A stretch of 64,000 bases of DNA, from positions 1,240,001-1,304,000 of the forward strand of contig JAZGUH010000280.1 in assembly GCA_037893225.1 (NCBI GenBank), in the 5' to 3' direction. Made by a program: the position numbers and the translations under genes. Below are positions 44,028-54,925 of this stretch, piece after piece; position 1 is the stretch's first letter, and every line of letters starts with the position of its first letter. The DNA comes from Hippasteria phrygiana. Its lineage: Eukaryota > Echinodermata > Asteroidea > Valvatida > Goniasteridae. The notes under the pieces were generated by a model. That model searched no databases and was not told the origin of the DNA. It saw nothing but the letters and a program-made list of their open reading frames with translations.

Positions 44028-47000
44028 GTACTCATTCAATTTTAACTGTCGTTTTCATCACTCACTTTCTGTTGGAAAGGTGCCAATGGTTTTGCAAGCA
44101 AATTTTAGTGGGGGCCAACCTTTTGGCCTTTTTGCAGGTAATTTAGTTTTCAGCCACATTGTGCTCTTACATCTCTAAAACAAAAAAGCAAAAATGAAAA
44201 TGGACATTACAAATTTTAGCTATGACAACTATTCTCATTTCAATCAGTGTCTGGTTATTTACGAAATGGATAGAGATTTTGATTTCATTTGATTTCATTT
44301 GATTTGATTTATTTTAGCAAATGATATAAAAAGCACAGAAACAAAACTAGCGATTGACTTTAAGGATGACTAAAAGTCAGACTTATTCCATTGTGGTATT
44401 CGTAATACATAAAATAAAAAAATTATAATTTCCATCTTTTCCCATTCTAAAAATTGCATTATTCTTCATGTTCTTCATAGTCATTAGCAATAAATACTAA
44501 CTAATTGCATTTCATATTTTATGCATACCAATTATTTAAACTGCCGGTTGCTTAGAATGGTAAAAGGGCAAACAAAATCTGTGTGAGTTTGTTTTTGCAT
44601 TCAATAGGGGACCTTTAACAATAGAGGGCAATAGGGTCCCCGATTGAGAAAGGCCCCCGTTTGAAAATCGTGTACAAAACCAATGAGGGACCTTGCCAAA
44701 AAGTTAAAGTATGAACAATAGGAGGTCCCCGATTGCAGGCATTTACACACTCTCGAGATGTACACAATGTCTGCATCTTCAAATTAACACTGTCTTCATA
44801 TACGCACGGAAAGGGAACAAGCATTCGTCTTTTTGGTAGAGTATAATGAACATCTAACAAAAGAAAAACGGCGCACTAACAATGAACATCCATTGTTACT
44901 TGGCACTAAATCCATTGTTACTTGTTTACAATTATGGCATGCAGGTCTTTCCATATCACTGTTCAAAAACCATGGCAGTGTTACGTAATGAAGACAATCC
45001 AAAGCGAGGCTGCTAAGTACTAATTATTTATATCAGTTTCCACTTTCCCTTGGATATGAACAGCAGGTTTTGAATATTATGACATGATGACCATAATAGA
45101 TAATGCGGTAAGGAACCATCGTTAAAGTCCGTACGTCATACGAAGATGAGATATTTCTCTGTTCAAATTGAACGATGCGATTCCTTACCAACAACAGAGT
45201 TAGTTGCCACCATTTTGAATTAAAATGACCCTTTCGAAATATATTCCTTTAGGTTGATAACCCAAAAAAATAATTAAAAATCTGTCCAAAAAAATTGGCC
45301 TTTTAGTTTGCATGACTTTAGAATTAGTATATGATGTACCTGTATTCTCTTCTAAAATTATGAAGTCAATGCATTTTCGGGAAACTTCATGACAGGTTAG
45401 TGGAACACTCCAAAAAGAATGTGCCGTTTTAAAATAAATTTTCTATCAACCATATAGAATTTTGGTTCTTTGTGTAAATCGCGACTATTCAATTCATGCG
45501 ATATCATGTTTAGTTTTGGGGGGAACTTTTTCTTGTAGCAGTCAATCCAAAGGGCTTCGAGTTTTGCAACAATTCGCAACCCCAAATGAATAATATGCAC
45601 AACTTGTCATACACGCCATAAATCCATTGAGTCTGACATGAATACGGCGAGTGCATTGTATATAGATACGCTGGAAAGCAGAACAATGAATCTAAAAGGC
45701 CGCGAGCCTATTATTGGCAGTAATATGTCACAGCGTACGGAGCATATTGACAGGTATGATTGTTCGGCCTGTGTGTGAAAAACGGCGGGTTGTATCAGGG
45801 ATTGTATGATAGGACAATCGATGTCCAAACGAGGTTCGTGTAGCATGGTCTCTTCACTGAATTAACAATACACTGCACGGCATAGCACTCAAGAGTTTGA
45901 CAATATCAAAAGTGCAATGGTATCTCACTTTATCACCTGTCTATTCACAGCAAACAATGCAAATTGTGTTAAGAACAGCCGGTCCGTATTTTTCACGCTA
46001 AAAGAGTTATAGACAGCTCTGGGGCCAAATTAAGCCTTTCTCACTAATTTCAAATCCGAGCCGTGTAATACACTCTGTGACAATACAGACCCATGCAAAT
46101 GTTGATTTTTTTTTTTAGCAATGAATGCCAGAGCAGCGATGGGATTTCTTTTACAACTTGAGTATAATAATTTATGAGGCATTTTTACTAGGAGATCGTT
46201 ATGCTTAATAAACAGAGCCCTATTCAGTCTGCAAAGGCGCTCAGTGCTTGACTGATATGGTGTCATTTACGACCATGCCGTCAGCCAAAGTTAGCTTACC
46301 ACGGCAGGCACTCTACACTGTATGTTTTAAGTTCAGACAAGTACATAATCTCCAACGAGTACAAGACTCTTGATTGGGTCTGTATACGGAGGGAAAACGC
46401 ACCCCTCGAACTTTACCCTTGACTCTGCATGGCCAATATTGACTATAACACCAAAATCTCTTGAAAACCCGGTCACACACTCGATGCTTGAAAAGCTGCC
46501 TTGCAGACGAGTGTGTAGGTCAACTTGTCGACTGGAGATAGCCATTCTGATAGCTTTGCACTCACAGACCGGCCTGCCATTCTCCAAGCCATGCCAAATA
46601 GTAAGACGTAATTCGGGGTTTGTGGTGGGTGGTTTGTTTTGAAGGCGAGCCAAACGGTGGCATTCGTGAGTCAACTTTGTCCAGGTGTTGCAGGCAAGAA
46701 AAAAACCCGGCAACACATCCATTGACCGCGGGCAAAACGGATCACAACGTTGCCGAACATTGACTTTCAAATTCACTTGATCATACCATAGAGCAAGGAT
46801 CATACAGACTGAGTAAATCATTGCACACAAGCCAATTACAATTTGGCTTCTGCCAAGAAAATGTAAAATAGCTCATGCGCCTATAAATTCAATTACCATT
46901 TAAAGCGATTTAGTTATAGTTTAAAGTCTGTAGTTATGTAATACGCTGTGGGAAAAGTGTTTTAGCCAAAACTTTTTTCAGTACATGATCACGTTATGCC

Positions 47001-50000
47001 CTTTAAATTAAATCAAGATTAGTTTTATAGGAGTCTTGAAAATTCGTGAACCCTTCAAACTGTTTTTCAGATTGACATGATTTTTGGAAAACTACACACG
47101 TTTTCTTCTATTATGTTTGGTTTTTGAGAAAAGGAGGGCAGAAAGGAGCCTAGAAGAATCTTGTCCTTTTTGTTGTTGTTATTTTAATGTTGGGATAGTT
47201 TGTGAGGTAGCCTTCTTGAATGATTTGTAACAAGTGGTATATTTACCCCACCACCACCGAAAAATGTTAGCGTCATGCCTTTTTTCAAAAAGGAATGGAG
47301 CCTTTTGACTAACATTGACTTGCAGTATTTCCAATATGGCTTCCCCTTTTTAAAAGATTTTTTGCCGACTATGGAGTCCATCAAATCGATTAAAAATGTT
47401 ATCGACTGGAAGACATTTCCTCTCTGACTTCTTCTTGCAATTTTGAAACATATTTTTAGAGAAAAAGCCAACTTAAAGAGGTAAGAAAAACGGAACGCGG
47501 CCTGAGAAAAGAGAATGAATGGGGACGCTGAACATGTTTTTTTTTGGCTTAATTAGGAGACTGCGATATGACGCAAGAAGGTGCTTTTTTTCGAGAGGGT
47601 GCATTTTTTTAAAATTTTCTTCGACAACTGCCGTGAAAATAATCGCTGTTACATAGCTCCGTATTTCGGTCTGTGTGCTTGTGTATTCCTACATTAGTCT
47701 CCTTACGGGTACCGGGAAGAAACGGTAACAATTGGGACAATGGCACCCCACGAGGGAGTCTTTAGAAATCCAGGTACTCCACAAAGTTAACGCTATGGAG
47801 TTTGAGAATTCAAAAGGGACAAAGGAGAATAAAAGAAGGAAAGTAAAGTCTACAATAGAGGTACCCCATATACGGGTGCATATGTGAGGACGTGTTCCTA
47901 CATTAGTATCCTTACGGGGTACCGGGAAGAAAGGTTAACAATGGGGACAATTGTACCCCACGAGGAAGTCTTTAGAAATCCAGGCACCCCACAAAGTTAA
48001 AGCTATGGAGTTTGACATTTCAATAGGGACAAAGGAGAATAATAGAAGGAAAGTAACGTCTACAATAGAGGTATGGGTGCACATGTGAGTATGTAAATAC
48101 CGGCAATCGTGGACTAGGGCCAAAAGCGCTATTGCGTGGACAAAGAGTCCACGATTGAGCACTGTATGAAGTTCAACGGCATAGAGTCCATTCATCTTCA
48201 AGATACTTCCAATCTGAAATGGCAACTGTAAAAAAAAATATAACCCACGCGCCTCAAAAGGAACATTTAGGATTAACCTCGATCCACATAACAACAATTA
48301 GGGCTTAAAGCATGATCGCAGGCAAACCCATTGGATGGTTGGGTGTTTGTGTTATTGTGGAAAGTACAGGTAGGGCTAATCTCCTTACATGTCTAGATGT
48401 TTAAAGAGGACATGACCATTAAACTTGGCCATTTGCTATGTATAGGTAAAACCAACTATGGCTGATTAGAATGTTTCAGTTATGGGAAAACCATTTATCT
48501 TTTTAACATTAGGAAATGAAACCATTATCCGTCAACACTGGTGTTTTATACAGAACCGCGTGGGGAAACGTCACATCAATTAAACTTCAAATCATTCTTG
48601 CCTTTAAGAATGGTCCGATTCCACGGTAAGACGTGTTAAACATCTGTTTTAACGTCTTCGGGCATTTACGATGATTAAAATGAGCAAATTGCCGATTTGT
48701 TTAAAATAACAACTTTAATTTATATATGGTAGCCATTTCATCTATAAGATAATTTACAATGGGCCATCGTCATGCTGAGTGGTAACCTTAACCAGGGGCA
48801 CTGGGGTAAACCCCTACTCTTTTACGACAGGTGCTCTGGGTTATTTTATGTGCACTGGTCCCATAGAGCACATGGGACCTCCTGTTTAACGTCCCATCCG
48901 AAGGACGTGGCCCTCTTGAGATGAATAAGGTCCTGTCGTGCCCCAGACCAATGCACTGATTGTTGCCAGGCATGCTAATGCAAGCAATACATGGTGTGGT
49001 TTCCCATTCAATATACTAAGTAACAGATCTTCGTTGTCTTTCTCACATGGATGTCTGGAATTTGTTTTGGAGTTTAATTATTTGTTATAATTGGAAATTA
49101 GATATATTGTCATACATTACGATACAACAAAGTCGAGGCAAAATTTGGGTTTCGTTTTGAATATGAACAATCTAAAAGTTGAGTTTTGGGTAGGAAGCAT
49201 TTCTGAAGTTTGTTTCAAAATTCCCGGGGAATGCCACAGTGCCACACCGATCTCCTTTACATTATATTCGTTATTCTCTATGACAATTCCAAAAAAATTA
49301 CGACCAGTCTTATTTCGGTGTTCGAATTGACAGATTTTCCCGAGTAAGAAGCTCCGGATGGTGCAAGAGATCATCGAAACACGTGACGCCATACTGCAGA
49401 AGAAATACGACGAGCACTACCGCACGTTCGATCCAGACAACATCCGGGACCTGACGGATACCTTCATCGCCACCATGTTTGAAAAGAACGACGATGACAA
49501 AGAATGCAGCCTGACAGAAGATCACGTCGTCATGGCAATGTGGGAGCTCTTTGTCGGAGGCTACGAAGCCACCTACAAGACACTGATGTGGTCAATAATC
49601 TTCGTCTTACACAACCCAGAGGTAACTTTAAACTCCCTGAAGAATTGAATTTTTTTTTAATCGCCGACTTTATTGCTAGTCTTGTAACTTACTGCAGTTC
49701 AGTCTTGGGCCTAAATCTTTCACCATAGAGCGTGCAAATTGACCTAAAAAAGCAAAAGATTTGGTGAGAATATAGCACTTCCGGTCACATGGTATAGAAG
49801 CTACAGCGCGTGCGTCGTCTTACCAGGCTGAGATGTGAAACTACAATAATAAAACCATAATGACAAATCCGACCTGAGCTTTCGTTCAGTGTGTCATTCA
49901 CGTTTCTGTGCGGCAGGTTGAGGAGTCCGAAACTAGACTAGTCAGTGCTTGGTACCGGTACCAAGACTTCACATAAAAAGTGACACAAAGTGATCGGAAA

Positions 50001-53000
50001 GTTGCGAAATTGACTTGCGCGCTTCATCAGCAACACGGTCAATATCTCAGCACTGACAGCCAAGTTATTCCCAAACCATGTTTTGTGCTTGATGAGGTCG
50101 TTAATCTACTTATCCACAGAACCATCACATCAGCATTCCTGGTATCCGCACAATTCCAATACTGCCACATGGCAGTCATTGGCTCCCATCATATAGAACA
50201 CATAGAATATTCGCCTGATGACACGAGCCAGACGCCAACAACGTAATGGACCGATGTGTCCTTCTGGATATACCAAGCGATTCAAGATGACACTAGCGAA
50301 TAGGCCTAGGCCTACAAGATTAGTCAACCCACACATAATTTCCTCCCATGTTTTTTTAATCAGTTCGTTTTCAATTACTGTAATTCGACGCAAAGTGCAA
50401 AGGAAGTTCATCATATTTTTACGTATACAGTCAATTCTGTGTTACGTTGACACCCAAGGAGCACCACGAGTGGCCACACTGGACAGGTGGCCACATTACG
50501 CAGGTTGAGTTTGTGCACGGTGTTTGATTGGGACCATCACAGGTCGACCACATTACGCTGGTGGTGCGACAGTAGCAGGTTGACTTGTTTAACTTCGTCT
50601 AAATGAACAATATCACGACATACGGCAGCATATTAATAATGTCATCATTTCTGTTTCCTGAATTTCCGATCTGGGTCTATACACAAAAGGTCAACAAATT
50701 TGTTTCGCCGCTGATCATTTTTGCTTTTACCTTGATTTTTGTTTTTCAGGTGCAAGTAAAAATCCAAGACGAAATGACACAGGCGATTGGAACTCGTTTG
50801 CCTGAGTGGACTGACCGCCAGAAGCTTCCGTACCTAGAGGCAACAGTGATGGAGACGCTCCGTCGTAGCTCCTTCTCCTCGTTAAACGGCCCAAGAAGGA
50901 CAACGTGTGATACCAAGTAAGGCATTCTCCCATAAGTCGAAAAAGTACTTGATCACAATCGATGTTGCCTCTGATTTATCTGAAGAAAACTGAGGATTTT
51001 TCAAACTGAATTTCAAAATGAAATGATATACTGACACAAACTGCTCGCTGGTTTTTAACCGTTAGGAGTGACCGATGTTTCGATTGCAGCAGATTTCTCT
51101 CAATATAGGTAACACAAAGTCTGGAGACACTCTAAAGCGCACACGATATAGTGATATTAAGTAAGGGCACGAGGGCGAAAGGGGTATGAGCGGGGTTGAA
51201 GTTGGGAAGGACAGGAATTGGGTTAGATGATCAAGAAACATCAACGGGAGCTGGAGTTTCAAAATCCCAAGAGTTCTTCTGCAAGAGTTCTTCGACAAGT
51301 AGAGTTCTTCGACAAGTAGAGTTCTTCGCCAACGATCTTAGGGGAGCTTCTTCACAGGGCTTAATGTTATAATTTACGCTGTCTCGATTGAGAAGGCGTT
51401 AATTAATGTAGGGCCTTCGGCACATCCTTATGACAAAGACGGCTGTTAACATTGTGGTGATACATCATCACTGGCATGCTTTTTTTCTTTCCAAAATAAT
51501 CGCCTAATTGATTATTTCGTTTGTTTCTGACAGAGTGCAAGGTTTTGATATCTTGAAGGACACAACCGTTTTCTGCAATCTGTGGTGGGTCCATCACAAT
51601 CCCCAATACTGGAAAGATCCCTGCAGTTTTAAGCCAGGTAGGTCTTTCCTTGTGTGACTAATATCGATATTCATAATCAGTTTTACATATTACCCCTGAT
51701 CGTTGGGTTGATAGGTATTTCTAGTTTAATTGAATATTGACAGCACACGCGGCTCAGCCAGTTATCAACAGTCTAAAAGGTACTCGAGTCTGCAACCATC
51801 TATACCTAAAATAACTGGTTATTCATAGCAGCTCTGTCCACACCGTAATACAAGCACTGCACTTTCTCCAAGGTTGCACAACATACAGCCTAAAACGGCA
51901 GCAAGAATCATGAATGATAAAATAAGCAAAAATGCACAGTACAATTCAAGCATGCGAGGCCGGCACCAGGCCAGAAGCCATTCGTCAACCTCACAGTCGA
52001 CCCAGAACCTTCCACAGAAGCACCTTCCAATAAAAAAATTGCGCGGGAAAACGCAAGCGCCTTTCTCAAAAATCTGTAATCAGATTTGACAGGAAAAGTC
52101 AACTATATCTACCGCCGCCTGTATGGGTCATTCTATAAATTTGGGGTCCAATTTTGGTGTCCCTGCAGTTAGCCTACATCTGACATGTATAAGATTTTGC
52201 AATTCGTGACACATTTTTTAATACCTTCTATCTCCAAGAGTGATTATGTAAAGCAAAGTACCTGCCAAACAAATACAAGAAATAGTGTGAAGTGAATTTT
52301 AATGACACTTGATGTGAATTTACACAGGTCAGGTGTAACAGGGACACCAAAAATGTCACACTTTTGGACCCCAGATTGACAGAATGGCGATTGTGTCATG
52401 TAGGGCCCTGTTCCCTATAAGGAAACAAAAATCCACTTTTAGGTTAATGGAATTGCCAAACTAGTTAGCGACATTACAAACCAACAGGTATGCCGTTAAT
52501 AAAGGGCAGGGTTTTAGTTTTTGAGGGAAATTTTGGGGTAAAGCGGCGATGAAGACGACAAAACGCAACTCGGAAATAAAAGATGGCGATCACCGCGCGC
52601 GACGCACAGTAAACACACAAAACCGCGTTGATTCGCATGGCAACTGCCGTAAAGCGCGTCAGAAAATTGCATTTTCTACCGCAATAAACTGTTCAAAATT
52701 ACAAAAAAAAACATGTCAAAAGAATTAAGAGAAGTCTGCTTTAGGTTAAAAAAGTCATTTTAGAATGAGAACAAATACCATTGTGCACCCAAACGTGCAC
52801 CCAGCGGAATATAGCTGCAGTATAGTCGGCTGGATAAGAGTGTTTCGACTGTTATCTAGTCAAGTCCGACTATACAGGTTACCCTACACATGATAAAGGG
52901 TTCGTTGGTAATAACTCGGCGGATTTCATCCTCTTTTTCTTAGAGCGTTTCTTGGACGAAGACGGCAAGGTGTTTACCCCGAAGAGCTTCATGGCGTTTT

Positions 53001-53185
53001 CCGTGGGTCGCCGGTTTTGCCTGGGCGAGAATCTGGCCAAGATGGAGCTGTTTATGATCCTGGGGGGCATCCTGCAGCGGTTCCAGCTCAAGACACCCGC
53101 TGGAGAGCAACTTCCGGACAAGGAGCCTCGACCAGACATGATGAGGTCACCCAACTTCTTCAGAGCTCAGATTGTGAGCCGTTGA
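43347..53185 (+). CDS. Cytochrome P450, clan 2 (CYP1/CYP17-like), 5 coding exons
   Basis: Microsomal heme monooxygenase that would use NADPH and cytochrome P450 reductase at the ER. Join: 43347-44027, 49334-49621, 50750-50916, 51534-51637, 52944-53185. This gives 1482 nt, 493 residues plus TGA; intron phases 0, 0, 2, 1, all GT-AG. Landmarks: hydrophobic anchor at about 4-20, hinge LPPAPPSIPLLGN (30-42), C-helix W124-RMH-R128, I-helix GGYEAT (302-307), K-helix E358-TL-R361, PERF at 413-416 and heme loop FSVGRRFCLG with Cys439. Length is normal for the family. The start has A at -3 and G at +4. Segments such as EHYRTF..DNIRDLTD and ETLRRSSF resemble vertebrate CYP1, while DFAGRP and GIAFSD.....HRR also fit CYP17; the subfamily and substrate cannot be fixed from sequence. 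The I-helix Thr normally used in proton delivery is Ala306, with Thr307 next to it. The frame is intact, so the gene is probably functional. Confidence 0.95.
44280..44312. repeat. GATTTCATTT microsatellite
   Basis: GATTTCATTT repeated, decaying to GATTT. A similar CATTTCATTTGATTT array is at about 56873-56918. Confidence 0.85.
47686..48092. repeat. ~208-bp tandem duplication in intron 1
   Basis: TTCCTACATTAGT, CCTTACGG, TACCGGGAAGAAA, CACGAGG, AGTCTTTAGAAATCCAGG and GTCTACAATAGAGGTA occur in the same order from about 47686 and again from about 47894. Confidence 0.85.
48786..49010 (+). repeat. Dispersed repeat M, copy 2
   Basis: GGTAAACCCCTACTCTTTTA, GTGCTCTGGGTT, TTAACGTCCCATCCGAAGGA and GTGTGGTTTCCCA align with 30795-30995. 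It lies in P450 intron 1. Confidence 0.65.
49334..49621 (+). CDS. P450 exon 2 (residues 228-323)
   Basis: Acceptor GACAG|ATTTTC; donor CCCGAG|GTAACT. It encodes the G to I helices, including FVGGYEATYKT. The first eight codons precede the first Met of this frame and supply IFPSKKLR, which aligns with the I(L).(Y/F)(F/L)P.. segment of CYP1/17. Confidence 0.93.
50750..50916 (+). CDS. P450 exon 3 (residues 324-379 part)
   Basis: Acceptor TTTTTCAG|GTGCAA; donor ACCAA|GTAAGG, phase 2. It holds LPYLEATVMETLRRSS with the ExxR pair and the RTTCDT segment after the K helix. Confidence 0.92.
51281..51330. repeat. Short tandem repeat in intron 3
   Basis: AGAGTTCTTCGACAAGT occurs about 2.5 times in a row with an 18-19-bp period. 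Confidence 0.8.
51534..51637 (+). CDS. P450 exon 4 (residues 379 part-414 part)
   Basis: Acceptor TGACAG|AGTGCA; donor AAGCCAG|GTAGGT, phase 1. It encodes VQGFDILKDTTVFCNLWWVH and ends inside the PERF motif (KP|ER), an intron position I recall as shared among CYP1/CYP2/CYP17 genes. Confidence 0.92.
52135..52387. mobile_element. Foldback element in P450 intron 4
   Basis: GGTCATTCTATAAATTTGGG, GTCCAATTTTGGTGTCCCTG at the left; CAGGGACACCAAAAATGTCA, TTTTGGACCCCAGATTGACA, GAATGG at the right. The arms are inverted over about 45 bp and end about 560 bp before exon 5. Confidence 0.75.
52944..53185 (+). CDS. P450 exon 5 (residues 414 part-493)
   Basis: Acceptor TTTTTCTTAG|AGCGTT. It completes PERF and encodes the heme-binding loop (Cys439), the L helix GENLAKMELF and the C-terminus RAQIVSR, with stop TGA at 53183-53185. 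Confidence 0.94.
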
Positions 53186-54200
53186 AGTAGTTGTGACGTT
53201 TAATATAGCCAGACACGGAGCCATGATTTAAGACTCATGGGTCAGCGGTCCATGAGATCAAATAATTCAAATAGTGGTGCAGCGCCGCCAATCGTCTAAA
53301 AATGGTAAACTTCACCCTATACACCCCCTCCCTAGCCCTTCGCATTTGAAAAAAAATGGAACGATTATCTGTTGATATGCACATCCGTGCAATGTAAAAA
53401 CTGTAAGGAGTGACAGTATATTTGTGGTAATTTCACTTGAAGTTCAACCTAGGGTGTATCAGGAAACAAACCCACCACTATTGAAATTATCCAATCAAGC
53501 TGAAAATATCCCAAAGTGACATCAGCAATATATGGCTGAAAGAGTATGAGGAATACGGAGGGACGTTCAGTTTAATGAAAACGAGACTGTTGTGAGATTG
53601 AAAACTTCGTAACTGCGGTAGCGCGCCAATGACGAATGTCCGTTGCATGTTGGAGAAAATTGATCCAATGGGGATAATTATAGCCAAACTGATCAGAAGA
53701 GGGTATAAATTGATCTGGGGGGGGGGGGGGGGGGGGGCATAGTCAAACGATCCGATTGGGGTATATAGTCAAATGGTCTGATTGCAGAGGTATGGCCAAA
53801 TTGATCTGATACGGGTGTGAAACTGAACTGATTGGGATATTAAAGCTAAAGCAATCTGGTATAATTTATAGCTCAATTTGTCTGTCGGGGTGTGGCTAAA
53901 TTCATCCGATGAAGATATATCCAAACTGATCTGATTGATGTATATAGCCATGGAGGAAGGAATTCCTTCCTCCATGATATAGCCAAATGATCTAATTGGG
54001 GTATGGCTAAATTGATCTGACGGGGGTATAGCTAAAAAATGCTCTTCATATAAAATCGAACACAGTAAGAAACTAATCCTTCTAAACAACTTGTAATTGT
54101 ATAGTTTGTTATAAAAGACCACTTAACATGACGACATCCATTGTTGCAATGTGTGTGTGCCCTTTTGGCAGTAATTCAGATTGGTAAAAATAAATCGACG
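53186..54200 (+). promoter_or_regulatory. P450 3' region with candidate poly(A) signals
   Basis: Downstream of the TGA, ATTAAA occurs at 53839-53844 and AATAAA at 54189-54194. No closer canonical AATAAA was seen. The minisatellite at 53640-54035 lies in this interval, so the 3' UTR either ends before it at a weak signal or includes it. Confidence 0.3.
53640..54035. repeat. Degenerate minisatellite (TATAGCCAAATTGATCTGAT type)
   Basis: Units of roughly 30-45 bp, containing TA(T/G)(A/G)GCCAAATTGATCTGA.TGGGGTAT, recur about ten times with much divergence. It holds a G21 run (53717-53737) and, at 53949-53976, a perfect 28-bp palindrome whose left half is CATGGAGGAAGGAA. Confidence 0.8.
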
Positions 54201-54474
54201 TAGCGCACTTAATATTAATTGTTTACAACTTAGTGGTTAAGTGGTAATTAAGACTAATCAGATGACACAAGATGGGATTAAGAGAGCTAGGTTCCGAGGC
54301 TTTATGAGTGATTTTCGTTTCTTACAGACTTGGAATATTGTATATTTTATGAATATTCATTATTAAGCATGTTAATATATGCAGGCGTGTTAATGTTCCA
54401 TTTTGATTGTGTTGATAAATATGTAAATGATTATGCATATGAGAGACTGGCGGAAGCACTGAAGGGGCACGCCG

Positions 54475-54655
54475 CCAAGTTGGAGGCGCCAAGTTGGGCT
54501 ACAAAAAGCGTTACTCCTAAAATTGCTACTGATGAAAAGATCATTAGAAAGTAGAAGTTAATAATGCATATACGACCATCTCTTGAGTATTTTTTTCGGA
54601 GACGCCGGTTTTGTTCGGAAAAGCCGGACCATTGGAAAATTGGATAATAAAACCA
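54475..54655 (-). mobile_element. MITE family G, copy 5 (partial)
   Basis: TTGGAGGCGCCAAGTTGGGC, ACAAAAAGCGTTACTCCTAA, AAAAGATCATTAGAAAGTAG and TTCGGAAAAGCCGGACCATT follow the family G order; the far end is missing. Confidence 0.75.
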
Positions 54656-54819
54656 AAGAGATGCATCTTGGAGGGATATCATGACAATGCATGCGTGCCT
54701 TTAACCTGTTTGATATTTCAAAAATTTGGTATTTAGGACTTCAGATGTTGTACAAAATCAACAAACTTCCTCAATGACAGTTTTGGAACTGGAATATTTT
54801 CGCTTTTCCCGCTTTCTAA

Positions 54820-54925
54820 AAAAGCCGCTCAAGGTACGGGGCTACGAAAAGGAAGAAAAAATCTAAGATACAAGAGGTAGGATTTAATATTCCTCTTGAA
54901 GCAGGAAAGATCGTCAGATGAAGAG
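54820..54925. repeat. Dispersed repeat F, copy 2
   Basis: GCCGCTCAAGGTACGGGGCT, then ACGAAAAGGAAGAAAAAATC and the TTCCTCTTGAAGCAGGAAAG segment, as at 22241-22335. Confidence 0.6.

Larger units (their letters stand above)
44028..49333 (+). other. P450 intron 1 (5306 bp)
   Basis: Mostly unique AT-rich sequence. Recognised inside it are a GATTTCATTT microsatellite (44280-44312), a two-copy ~208-bp tandem duplication (47686-48092) and dispersed repeat M (48786-49010). Open frames on either strand, up to 165 codons at 46333-46830 minus, lack recognisable domains. Confidence 0.85.
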
